From the NCBI GenBank assembly GCA_964442285.1, contig CAYTZH010000020.1, positions 1 through 64,000 of the forward strand: 64,000 nt of DNA, in the 5' to 3' direction. Position 1 is the stretch's first letter, and each line of letters begins with the position of its first letter. The DNA comes from CAYTZH01 sp964442285 (lineage in GTDB: Bacteria; Myxococcota_A; UBA9160; JAFDET01). The notes beneath the pieces are model-generated. The model was not told the origin of the DNA, did not search any database, and saw only the letters and a list, made by a program, of their open reading frames with translations. Of the stretch, positions 9,473-17,268 are shown piece by piece. The position numbers and the translations under genes are program-made.

Positions 9473-10993
9473 CTAGAGCAGATCCGCCTCGCGCTCGACG
9501 CCGAGCGCGAGCCGGGCGGTGCGCAGACCCGATCGCACCACGCCCGCCACGCCGCCGCCCGGGCGGGTCCAGTGGCCCGCCAGGAAGAGACCGGGGAGCG
9601 GCGTGCGATTGTCCAGGCGCCCGGGGCCCACCTGTGCCGGGGTCACGTCGAAGCCGTAGATCGCGCCGGCCTCGTTGCGGGTGTAGCGCTCCATGGTGCG
9701 CGGCGTGGCCGCCTCGGCGAAGCGGAGCGACTCGCGCAAGCCCGGCAGGCGCCGGGCCGCGCGGTCCAGCATCGCGTCCATGAGCTTCGGCTTGGCCGCT
9801 CGCCAGGATGCCGCGGCGCGGGCGTCGACCAGGGTCGTGGCCACCAGCAGGTGCTCGCCCGGCGGCGCCAGCTCGGGGTCCACCAGGGTGGGCACCGTGA
9901 GCGACTGCCAGCTGGGGGCGCCGGCGAGGCCGCTGGCGTGGGCGGCCTCGTGGTCGGGGTCGCGGTAGAGGAAGGTCTCGAGGGCGAGGTGGGCGCCGGT
10001 CAGGTCGAGGTCGGTGGCGGCGTGGACCACGAACGCCGATACGCTGGCGCGGGCCCGGCCCAGGCGCTGGCGGAAGCGCGCGGGGAAGTGCTCGCCGCCC
10101 ACCAGCTCGTCGACGGTCTGGCGCGCGTCGACGTTCGACACCACCAGGGGGGCGTCGATGCGCTGGCCGTTCTCCAGCACGACGCCCGCGACGCGGCCGT
10201 CCTCCACCCGGATGCGCCGCACCAGGGTCCGCAACAAGAGCTCGCCCCCGTCCCGCTCCAGCGCGGCAGCCAGGGCGTCGGCCAGGTTCTGGAATGTGCC
10301 GCGGCAGTAGTAGGCCCCCTCCGCCACGTAGGAGAGCAGCATGGTCGCGAAGTACAGGAAGGAGAGCTGCGAGGGCGGCAGGCCGAGATACGGCCAGAGG
10401 GCGGCCAGCGCGGCCCGCGCCGACGGGTCCGCCACGCGATCGCGCAGCACCGCCTCCAGGCTGGCGCGCCGGTAGCGCAGCAGCATCGGAAAGCGATCGG
10501 GACGCAGCCCGGGGCCCGTGTCGGCCCGGTCCTCCGCGCGGCTGGCCTCGCCGCGGATGGCCAGGCAGTCCTGCACGAAGCCGCGGATGCCCTTCGCCTC
10601 GGCGGGGAACAGCTCCGCGTGGGCCTCGACGAAGGCTTCGAGGTCGCAGGGGGCCTCGAGGGTGAGGCCGGGCCACTCCACCCGGTAGCACGGGTCGACG
10701 CGGGCGAAGTCGCAGCGGTCGCGGACCCCGAGCCGCGTGAGGAGCCGGTGGAGCAGGCCGCCCTCCTCGTAGGGCACCGGCTCGCAGCCGCTCACCAGGT
10801 GCACGGCGGAGTCGAAGCGGTAGCCCCGACGGCGGAAGGCGTGGGCGTAGCCGCCGGGCCGGTCGTGGCGCTCGACCACCAGCACCCGTTGCCCGGCCCG
10901 GGCCAGCAGCGCCGCGCTCGTGAGGCCCCCGAGGCCGCTCCCGACGACGATGGCGTCGTAGGCGTCGCGCGCGGCCTCCTCGTGGAATCGCAT
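9473..10993 (-). CDS. CrtI/phytoene desaturase-like FAD oxidoreductase
   Basis: A 506-residue flavoprotein. The N-terminal dinucleotide fold is AIVVGSGLGGLTSAALLARAG followed by VVERHDRPGGYAHAFRRRGYRFD; the C-terminal FAD motif is LPGLFLAGHWTRPGGGVAGVVRSG. The layout and length fit carotenoid desaturases, retinol saturases and the related oxidoreductases known from flexirubin and aryl polyene clusters. No carotenoid synthase genes (CrtB, CrtE) are nearby, so the likely substrate is the aryl polyene or its aromatic head rather than phytoene. It lies 9 bases downstream of the halogenase-like gene, so the two are probably co-transcribed. Confidence 0.85.
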   Translation of the reverse strand: MRFHEEAARDAYDAIVVGSGLGGLTSAALLARAGQRVLVVERHDRPGGYAHAFRRRGYRFDSAVHLVSGCEPVPYEEGGLLHRLLTRLGVRDRCDFARVDPCYRVEWPGLTLEAPCDLEAFVEAHAELFPAEAKGIRGFVQDCLAIRGEASRAEDRADTGPGLRPDRFPMLLRYRRASLEAVLRDRVADPSARAALAALWPYLGLPPSQLSFLYFATMLLSYVAEGAYYCRGTFQNLADALAAALERDGGELLLRTLVRRIRVEDGRVAGVVLENGQRIDAPLVVSNVDARQTVDELVGGEHFPARFRQRLGRARASVSAFVVHAATDLDLTGAHLALETFLYRDPDHEAAHASGLAGAPSWQSLTVPTLVDPELAPPGEHLLVATTLVDARAAASWRAAKPKLMDAMLDRAARRLPGLRESLRFAEAATPRTMERYTRNEAGAIYGFDVTPAQVGPGRLDNRTPLPGLFLAGHWTRPGGGVAGVVRSGLRTARLALGVEREADLL

Positions 10994-11002
10994 GATCGCG
11001 GG

Positions 11003-12268
11003 TCAGTGTACCGCGAGCTGGCGGGGATCCTCGCCGGTGAGCGCGTAGCGGACCATGAAGTCCAGCAACCCCACGCTGTAGCGCGAGCGGGTCGCCTCGC
11101 CGGTGAAGATCCGCGGGAGGTGGCGTCGGAAGTGGGCGTCGAGCAGCCGGCCGGGGAACCGCTGCGCCTGGACCTCGCCCACCTTGAAGAGCGTGAACAG
11201 ACGCCCGTCGTAGAAGTAGCCGACCAGGCGCTGCCAGGTGGAGAGGTGGTGCAGCACCCGCCGCTCGTAGCGGCGCAGGGCCCGCTCGCTGCCGTCGAAC
11301 AGGGCCTGGGCCAGGGCCCACGCGCCGTCCATCCCGAGCAGCAGGCCGCTGGAGAAGACGGGATCGACGAAGCCGAAGGCGTCGCCCGCGAGGGCCCAGC
11401 CGGGGCCCACGCCGCGCTCGCAGCGGGCCTGGTAGTTCGTGTACTTCATCACCGGCGTCAGCCGCTTGGCCGTGCAGCCCCAGCTGCGCAGCACCGGATC
11501 GTGTCGGAGGCAGGCGTCGAACTGCTCCTCGGCGCCGTGTCCGTACTCGGCCAGCACGGCGGGGTCGACGACCAGGCCCACCGACACCCGTCCCGGGAGG
11601 GGGATGCGCCAGCACCAGCCGTGGCGCAGGCGATCCGTGTGGACGTTCCCCTCGCGCAGCAGGGGTACGCCCTCGAGATGGGCGTGGAGGGCGGTGTCGC
11701 GCCGGTCGCCCTCGCGCCGGGGCAGGTCCAGGGCCCGCGCCAGGAGGCGCCCGCGTCCCGCCGCGTCCACGATGAAGTCCGGCGCGCGGCGGAGACCGGC
11801 GGCCTCGAGGCTCGCCGGCGCGAGCCGCACGCGCTCGCCCGCTGCGCGCTCCACCCGGGCGTTGGCGGCCACGAAGCGCGCCCCGGCGGCGACGGCCGCC
11901 TCGCGCAGGGTGCGGTCGAAGCGGTCGCGCGGGACGTTGTAGGCGTAGGCGACCGCGGCGTCCGGCACCTCGTCGAAGCGGAACGAGAGGCTGTCCTCCA
12001 GATCGAAGACGAAGCTCGCGCCCGGCTTGTAGGTGGCGTAGGAGGCGACCTCCTCCTCGACGCCGAGGGCCTGGAGGAAGGGCACGATGGCCGGCACGAG
12101 GGACTCGCCCACGACCAGCGGCGGGCGCGTCCCGCCGTCGAAGAGCGTGACGTCCACGCCCCGTCGGGCGAGGTAGGCGGCCAGGGAGGAGCCGACGGGG
12201 CCCGCTCCGAGCACCGCGACGCTGCGAGGAGTCCGGGCGTCGAGTGCGCCCGCGCCGTTCTGCGGCAT
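11003..12268 (-). CDS. Flavin-dependent halogenase/monooxygenase-like protein 1
   Basis: A 421-residue flavoprotein. The FAD motif is VAVLGAGPVGSSLAAYLARRG. The halogenase fingerprint G-W-x-W-x-I-P is complete (GWCWRIP, residues 217-223), and Lys81 in ATYKPGASF falls close to the catalytic Lys of tryptophan halogenases. The second FAD motif is WALAGDAFGFVDPVFSSGLLLG. Chlorinated flexirubins and brominated xanthomonadins are known aryl polyenes, so ring halogenation is plausible; many relatives act only as oxidases or reductases. ATG at 12268 was chosen because a promoter (TTGAAG-17-TATGCT) places +1 on it. It heads a divergent operon with the CrtI-like gene downstream. Confidence 0.82.
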   Translation of the reverse strand: MPQNGAGALDARTPRSVAVLGAGPVGSSLAAYLARRGVDVTLFDGGTRPPLVVGESLVPAIVPFLQALGVEEEVASYATYKPGASFVFDLEDSLSFRFDEVPDAAVAYAYNVPRDRFDRTLREAAVAAGARFVAANARVERAAGERVRLAPASLEAAGLRRAPDFIVDAAGRGRLLARALDLPRREGDRRDTALHAHLEGVPLLREGNVHTDRLRHGWCWRIPLPGRVSVGLVVDPAVLAEYGHGAEEQFDACLRHDPVLRSWGCTAKRLTPVMKYTNYQARCERGVGPGWALAGDAFGFVDPVFSSGLLLGMDGAWALAQALFDGSERALRRYERRVLHHLSTWQRLVGYFYDGRLFTLFKVGEVQAQRFPGRLLDAHFRRHLPRIFTGEATRSRYSVGLLDFMVRYALTGEDPRQLAVH

Positions 12269-12275
12269 GGCGCGC

Positions 12276-12304
12276 AGCATAAGGCACGGGCCGGGGGCCT
12301 TCAA
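12276..12304 (-). promoter_or_regulatory. Promoter of the halogenase-like gene, predicted leaderless
   Basis: On the minus strand TTGAAG (12304-12299) and TATGCT (12281-12276) are separated by exactly 17 bases, a good sigma70-type pair. Seven bases separate the -10 from the ATG at 12268, so the predicted transcription start coincides with the start codon. No ribosome site is present. Confidence 0.6.
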
Positions 12305-12375
12305 TCGGGCTTCTCCTGCAGTCCCGACGAGATCTCGCGAAGCGGCGGCGTTCCGGCGATGTCCAGCTCGCGGAG

Positions 12376-12403
12376 TTGCCCGGGTCCCACAGGTGTCTAC
12401 CTT
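12376..12403 (+). promoter_or_regulatory. Divergent promoter of the ACP operon, predicted leaderless
   Basis: TTGCCC (12376-12381) and TACCTT (12398-12403) are separated by 16 bases. The ATG of the ACP gene follows 8 bases after the -10 with no Shine-Dalgarno. With the opposite-strand promoter at 12276-12304 it makes this 143-base interval a bidirectional control region for two pigment operons. Confidence 0.5.
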
Positions 12404-12411
12404 TCGTCTCG

Positions 12412-12669
12412 ATGTCGGAGTGGACACGGGAGAGGCTCGTGGAGCTGATCCATCGTACCCTGCGCGACGAGCTGCTCTCGATCGACGGCGAGTTCCTGCC
12501 GTCCTCCAACCTCCGGGAAGCCGGTGTGGACTCCCTCGCCATCACCCAGCTCATGCTCGCCATCGAAGAGGCCACCGGGATCTGGACCGACGAGAGCCTG
12601 CTGACCCCGGAGAACCTGGAGTCGGCCGAGTCCCTGGCGGCCTGCATCCATGAACACGCCGGCCGCTGA
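12412..12669 (+). CDS. Acyl carrier protein (first of two)
   Basis: An 85-residue carrier protein. The phosphopantetheine site is GVDSL with Ser41, followed by the helix AITQLMLAIEEATGIWTDES. ATG at 12412 was chosen because the family normally starts about 40 residues before the Ser and a promoter abuts it. It overlaps the next gene by 20 bases. The operon (ACP, condensation-like acyltransferase, FAD oxidoreductase, ligase) looks like a self-contained loading and tailoring unit in which the ligase at 15285 would charge this ACP. It is clearly different in sequence from the ACP at 21287. Confidence 0.88.
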   Translation: MSEWTRERLVELIHRTLRDELLSIDGEFLPSSNLREAGVDSLAITQLMLAIEEATGIWTDESLLTPENLESAESLAACIHEHAGR

Positions 12670-13996
12670 GCGACTGCCCCTCACCGGCGCCGACTGCTTC
12701 CTCCGGGCCTTCGACGCCGAGACCCGGCGGACGGCCGACGCCAGCCATCTCTCCCAGATGATCCTGCGCCTGGGGCCGGGCTTCGACGCCGACGCCTTCT
12801 CCCGCGTGCTGGCGGAGGTGGTGGACGCCAACCCGGTGCTGCGGGCCCCGATCCGTCGGCCCTATGGCCTCGGGCCGCCGGTCTACCGCCTCGACCTGGC
12901 ACGGCGGGTCGCGCCGCCCGCGCTCGTCCAGCACCAGGCGGACGGCGACGGCGACGCGCCGCTCCCGGCCCTGTTCGCCCGTCGGCTCAACGAAGTGCGG
13001 GCGGGTCGGCGGGGCGAGCTGCTGAAGGTCGATGCGGTGCGCCGTCGCGGAGACGGCAGCACCGACCTGGCCTTCACCTGGCTGCACATGCTGCTCGACG
13101 GCTCGGGGAGCGAGCGCTTCGCGGTCTTCCTCGAGGACTGTCGGGCGGGGACCCGCACCCCCGACGCCGTTCCCGACGCGGACCGACCCGGCGCGCCTCC
13201 GGACGTCCCGCTGCCGGCCCAGCGCGAGCGCGGGGGCATGGCCATGTCCTGGCAGCGCTGGATGACCGGCCTCGGCGCCCGGCCCACCCGGTCCCTGGCG
13301 GGGCCCCTGCGCCGCACCCGGCAGGACCTGGTGGTGGAGCGCGTCGCCTGGGAAGCCGCACGGGCCGAGGGCGTGCGTGAACGCGCCGCCGCCCGCGCCG
13401 GCTTCCTCACGCCCATGCTCTTCTACCTGGCGGCCGCGGTGCGCGCCCACCACGCGGTGCTCCGCAAGAGGGGCCGCGAGCCCGCCGCCTACGTGGTGCC
13501 CCTGCCGGTCGACCTCCGGCCCCGAGGGCGCGAGGGCGGGCTCTTCCGCACCCGGGTCTCCCTGGTGTGGTTCCAGGTGCCGGCCTCGCTCGCCGACGAC
13601 GAGGACGCCCTGCTCGACGCCCTGAAGCAGCAGCGCCGCAGCGCGATCCGCGACAGGCAGGTGGAGAACGGCGTCGCCGCCATGGACTACGCCCGGCACG
13701 CGCCGGTGCGCGTCTATGCCTACATGGCGCGCCGCGCCCTGCGCGGGGAGCTCTGCAGCTTCTTCTTCGCCTACACCGACGCGTTCTGCGCCGGGCTCGA
13801 CTGCTTCTTCGGCGCGCCCGTGCGCGACGGGTTCCACGCGCCGTCCGTCCCGCCTTCTCCGGGAAGCGGCCTGGCCTTCTCCTGGCGGCCGGGTCGGCTG
13901 GGCTACACGCACGTGCAGCAGCGGGGCGTTCTGGACGACGCCGAGCGCGGGCTCTTCCGCGCGTCCCTCGAGTCCGACCTGCTGGGCGGCGCATGA
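12650..13996 (+). CDS. Condensation/acyltransferase-superfamily protein
   Basis: A 448-residue protein resembling the CoA-dependent acyltransferase / NRPS condensation / wax ester synthase fold. The catalytic motif reads LHMLLDG (His146 to Asp150-Gly151), an HxxxDG with the usual first His replaced by Leu145. N- and C-terminal halves are of usual domain size, and a PVDLRPRGREG segment near residue 290 matches a conserved position in such enzymes. It probably transfers an acyl group from the neighbouring ACP to an amine or alcohol. It overlaps the ACP gene and is joined to the next gene by ATGA. The substrate is unknown. Confidence 0.72.
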   Translation: MNTPAAERLPLTGADCFLRAFDAETRRTADASHLSQMILRLGPGFDADAFSRVLAEVVDANPVLRAPIRRPYGLGPPVYRLDLARRVAPPALVQHQADGDGDAPLPALFARRLNEVRAGRRGELLKVDAVRRRGDGSTDLAFTWLHMLLDGSGSERFAVFLEDCRAGTRTPDAVPDADRPGAPPDVPLPAQRERGGMAMSWQRWMTGLGARPTRSLAGPLRRTRQDLVVERVAWEAARAEGVRERAAARAGFLTPMLFYLAAAVRAHHAVLRKRGREPAAYVVPLPVDLRPRGREGGLFRTRVSLVWFQVPASLADDEDALLDALKQQRRSAIRDRQVENGVAAMDYARHAPVRVYAYMARRALRGELCSFFFAYTDAFCAGLDCFFGAPVRDGFHAPSVPPSPGSGLAFSWRPGRLGYTHVQQRGVLDDAERGLFRASLESDLLGGA

Positions 13997-15288
13997 GCGC
14001 CGCACCCCGCTACGACGTCGCGGTCGTCGGGGGCGGGTCGGCCGGCGTCGCCGCGGCCCTGGCGGCGGCCGCGAGCGGGGCGCGGGTGCTCCTCGTCGAG
14101 CGCGCGGCCCGCCTCGGCGGCAATGCGACCCAGGCCCTGGTCCACACATTGTGCGGCCTGTACCACCCGGGGCCCGAGGGGCCGGCGCCGGCCCACCCGG
14201 GCCTGCCGCGCCGCATCGCCGACGCCCTGGTCGCGCGGGACGGCGCCGGCAAGCCCGAGGCGGCGGGCCGGGTCTTCTACCTGCCCATGCGCCCCCCGAT
14301 CTTCGCCGAGCTGCTGGCGTCGGCCTGCCGGGCGGCTCCCGGGCTCGAGCTCCACACCGGCACGGAGCTCGTCGGGGCGGCGCTCGCGGGCGCGCCCGAC
14401 GCGCCCTCGCGCCTCTCGCTCCGGGGGCCCGGACCCGAGCTGGTGGAGGCGCGGGTGGTCGTGGACACCAGCGGCGACGCGGTGGTGGCCCGCTGCGGGG
14501 GGGCCGACACCGAGATGGAGCCTCCCGAGCGGCTGCAGCGCCCATCGCTGATCTTCCGCCTGGAGGGCGTGGAAGGGCCGGCGATCGAGGGCTACGCGCG
14601 GCTCCAGCTCACGGCCTCGGTAGCCCGGGCGGCGCGCCGCGGCGGCCTGCCCGCGGAGTGCGAGTCGCTGGTGGTGCGCAGCGACGGACGCCCCGGATCC
14701 CTCTACGCGACGCTCACGCTCCCGCCCCTCCCCGACCGCGCCTACGCCCCCCTGGATCCCGAACACCTGGCGACGCTGCGCGCCGAGGCGCTCGGCTGGG
14801 CGGAGCGCGTGGTGGACTTCCTCCGCGCCGACCGTCCCGGCTTCGCCCGGGCGCGGGTGGCCGACTGGCCGGACCGGGTGGGCGTGCGCGAGACGCGTCG
14901 CGTGGTCGGACGCGCCCGCCTCGAGCGCGACCACGTCCTCGAGGGTCGGCGCAGCGCCGACGAGGTGGCGCTCTCGCCGTGGCCGATCGAGCTCTGGGAA
15001 GATCACCGCCGACCGCGCCTCGAGCATCCCGCGGCCGCCTGCTCCGTCCCGCTCGGCGCCCTCGTGAGTCGCGCGTGCCCCGTGCTCGGCATGGCGGGTC
15101 GCTGCCTCTCCGCGAGCCACGAGGCCCACGGTGCCCTGCGGGTGATCGGCACGGCCCTGGCCACCGGCGAGGCGGTGGGCGCGGCGGCCGCCCTGGCCGC
15201 GGATGCCGGCCTGGCGCTCGGCGACGTCTCGCCCGCAGACGTGCGCGACCGCATCCGGACGGCCGCACCGCAGGTCGCCCTCGCGTGA
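13993..15288 (+). CDS. FAD-dependent oxidoreductase (FAD_oxidored type)
   Basis: A 431-residue flavoprotein starting at the ATG that overlaps the upstream stop. The Rossmann motif is VAVVGGGSAGVAAALAAAASGARVLLVERAARLGGNATQ; a later VVVDTSGDAVVA and the C-terminal GALRVIGTALATGEAVGAAAALA complete a FAD_oxidored-like architecture. The substrate is not evident. Its place between an acyltransferase and a ligase suggests oxidation of an ACP-bound or freshly released intermediate. It is coupled to the ligase by GTGA at 15285. Confidence 0.8.
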   Translation: MSAAPRYDVAVVGGGSAGVAAALAAAASGARVLLVERAARLGGNATQALVHTLCGLYHPGPEGPAPAHPGLPRRIADALVARDGAGKPEAAGRVFYLPMRPPIFAELLASACRAAPGLELHTGTELVGAALAGAPDAPSRLSLRGPGPELVEARVVVDTSGDAVVARCGGADTEMEPPERLQRPSLIFRLEGVEGPAIEGYARLQLTASVARAARRGGLPAECESLVVRSDGRPGSLYATLTLPPLPDRAYAPLDPEHLATLRAEALGWAERVVDFLRADRPGFARARVADWPDRVGVRETRRVVGRARLERDHVLEGRRSADEVALSPWPIELWEDHRRPRLEHPAAACSVPLGALVSRACPVLGMAGRCLSASHEAHGALRVIGTALATGEAVGAAAALAADAGLALGDVSPADVRDRIRTAAPQVALA

Positions 15289-16739
15289 CGCTCCCGGACG
15301 GGGCCGGCCGTCGCGCCGGCGGGACGGTCCTGGACGACATCCGCGCGCGCGCCCGCGCCCACCCCGGGCATCCCGCCCTGCGCGTCGCCACCGCGGGTGG
15401 CGTCCGGAGCGTCGCCTACGCCGAGCTGGTGCGCGGCTTCGAGGCGGGCGCCGAGCGCCTGCGCCGGGCCGGGGTCGGCCCCGGGGATCGCTGCGGCCTG
15501 CAGGCGGCCCAGGGCCCGGGCTTCGTGCGCGAGGCCCTGGCGGTGCTCGAGGCGGGCGCCTGTCTGGTCCCCATCGCCGACGACCACCGGGCTTCCGCCC
15601 TGGAGCGCTTCGCGGCCCAGGCCGCGGTGCAGTGGCTCGTCCTGGAGGCCGAGGGCTTCGCGCCGCGCGCCCCGGCCGCGCCGGTCCGCCTCGAGGACGG
15701 GGCCGAGCGCGCCTTCCGCGCCCTCGGACCGGCCTACGTCCGCTTCACCTCGGGCACGACGAGCCGCCGCAAGGGCGTCGTGCTCTCCCACGGCCGCATC
15801 CGGGAGCGCCTCGACGCCGCCAACCGCGGCCTCGGCATCGTTCCCGAGGACCGGATCCTCTGGCTGCTGCCCATGGCCCATCACTTCGTGGTGTCGATCC
15901 TGCTCTACCTTCGCAACGGCGCCAGCGTGCTCCTGCCCGAAAGCAGCCTGGCGCGGCCCGTACTCGAGCTGGCGGTCGCCGAGCGCGCCACGGTCCTCTA
16001 CGCCTCGCCGTTCCACTACCACCTGCTCTCGAAGGACGCCTCGGGCCTGGGCCTGGAGGGCGCCCGCCTGGCCGTGTCGACGGCCGAGGGCCTGCGCGCC
16101 GACGTGGCCGCCCGCTTCCGGGAGCGCTTCGGGCGCTCCCTCTCCCAGGCGCTCGGGATCATCGAGGTGGGTCTCCCGGTGGTCAACCTGGAAGAGGCCG
16201 AACGCAAGCCCCTGGCCCTGGGGCGACCCCTCCCCGACTACGACGTCTGGCTGCGGGACGAGGCGGGCAAGCCCGTGGTCGGTCCCGGCTCTCCCGAGCG
16301 CACGGGGGAGATCTGCATCCGCGGGCCCGGCCTCTTCGACGCCTACCTCTCTCCGTGGACGCCGGCGGAGGCGCTGCTCGAGCCAGACGGCTTCCGGACC
16401 GGGGATCAGGGCTGGTTCGACGCCGACGGCACGCTCTTCCTGGCCGGGCGCCGCCACAACCGCATCAACATGGCGGGCATGAAGTTCTTCTGCGAGGAGG
16501 TGGAGGACGTGCTGCTGCGGCACCCCGCGGTGCGGGAGTGCCGCGTGCGCGCCCGCGAGCACCCGCAGCTCGGCGAGATACCGGTGGCGGAGGTCGTCGC
16601 CGACGATCCCGAGCGGCCTCCCGATCGGGCGAGCCTGGTGGCGCTGTGCCGTCGCGAGCTGCCCGCCTACAAGATCCCGCGTTCGTTCCGGGTGGTCGAC
16701 GCGCTGGCGCGCACCGCCACCGGCAAGCTGAAGCGCTGA
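15285..16739 (+). CDS. AMP-dependent acid-ACP/CoA ligase
   Basis: A 484-residue adenylating enzyme. The A3 loop is FTSGTTSRRKGVVLSH, the A5-like region is SQALGIIEVGLPVVN, A7 is FRTGDQGWFD, A8 is HNRINMAGMKFFCEEVE, and it ends with the catalytic Lys motif TATGKLKR. GTG at 15285 overlaps the previous stop as GTGA. It probably activates an aryl or fatty acid and loads the ACP at 12412. It differs from the second ligase (21578), which carries a fused dehydratase. Acid specificity cannot be read here. Confidence 0.87.
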   Translation: MTLPDGAGRRAGGTVLDDIRARARAHPGHPALRVATAGGVRSVAYAELVRGFEAGAERLRRAGVGPGDRCGLQAAQGPGFVREALAVLEAGACLVPIADDHRASALERFAAQAAVQWLVLEAEGFAPRAPAAPVRLEDGAERAFRALGPAYVRFTSGTTSRRKGVVLSHGRIRERLDAANRGLGIVPEDRILWLLPMAHHFVVSILLYLRNGASVLLPESSLARPVLELAVAERATVLYASPFHYHLLSKDASGLGLEGARLAVSTAEGLRADVAARFRERFGRSLSQALGIIEVGLPVVNLEEAERKPLALGRPLPDYDVWLRDEAGKPVVGPGSPERTGEICIRGPGLFDAYLSPWTPAEALLEPDGFRTGDQGWFDADGTLFLAGRRHNRINMAGMKFFCEEVEDVLLRHPAVRECRVRAREHPQLGEIPVAEVVADDPERPPDRASLVALCRRELPAYKIPRSFRVVDALARTATGKLKR

Positions 16740-16791
16740 CTCCGTCGGGCGGCGGGCACAGAGCGCTGACTCAGTCGCCGGCGGGCAGGGA
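16732..16791. repeat. 30-bp tandem duplication at convergent gene ends
   Basis: AGCGCTGACTCCGTCGGGC... and AGCGCTGACTCAGTCGCCG... repeat with a 30-bp period, each continuing into GGCGGGCA. Copy one carries the TGA of the ligase gene and copy two the TGA (as TCA) of the convergent lipoprotein. The 31 bases between the genes are therefore largely a local duplication. Confidence 0.7.
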
Positions 16792-17268
16792 CTGCCGCTC
16801 TGTCCGCACGAACACGGCGGCGTAGCCGCAGCCGGGCCGGCGGACCTCCACCCGCGCGGCGTCGGCGCCCTCCGCGAAGCGGGCCGCGTGGAGGTCGCGC
16901 ATCACGTTCGCCGGTGCCACGGGCAGGGCTCGGCCCAGGTGCGACTCCGCCTCCAGCGCCTGCCCCTCCTGGACCACGGTGAGGGCCTTGGCGCCGAAGG
17001 CGTTGAAGCCCACGACCACGAGCCGCCCCCCGCGCCGCTCGGCGACGAGCGCCAGGCCCAGGTCGACGCCCTCCCCGGTGATGCGAACCTGCTCGCGCAG
17101 CAGGAAGTCGCCGCCGGGCAGCGCGTCGGCGGCGACGACCGGCCCGGGACAGTCGGCGATGCGCGGGGCGCGCCACACCGCCAGGGGCAGGGCGCAGCCG
17201 CCACCGAGCAGGGCCAGGGCCGCGGCGACGAGGGCGCCCCTCCCAGGGCCGACTCGATCGGCCGTCAA
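16771..17268 (-). CDS. DUF3261-like lipoprotein of the pigment export operon
   Basis: A 165-residue lipoprotein. TTG at 17268 overlaps the exporter stop as TTGA and gives a short signal peptide with lipobox LLGGGC; upstream starts would add a non-lipoprotein tail. Motifs such as FLLREQVRITGEG, LVVVGFNAFGAKALTV and a C-terminal YAAVFVRTERQ match the small lipoprotein that follows LolA and MMPL genes in aryl polyene clusters (DUF3261). It is thought to help place the pigment at the outer membrane; that role is taken from the cluster type. Confidence 0.68.
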   Translation of the reverse strand: MTADRVGPGRGALVAAALALLGGGCALPLAVWRAPRIADCPGPVVAADALPGGDFLLREQVRITGEGVDLGLALVAERRGGRLVVVGFNAFGAKALTVVQEGQALEAESHLGRALPVAPANVMRDLHAARFAEGADAARVEVRRPGCGYAAVFVRTERQSLPAGD

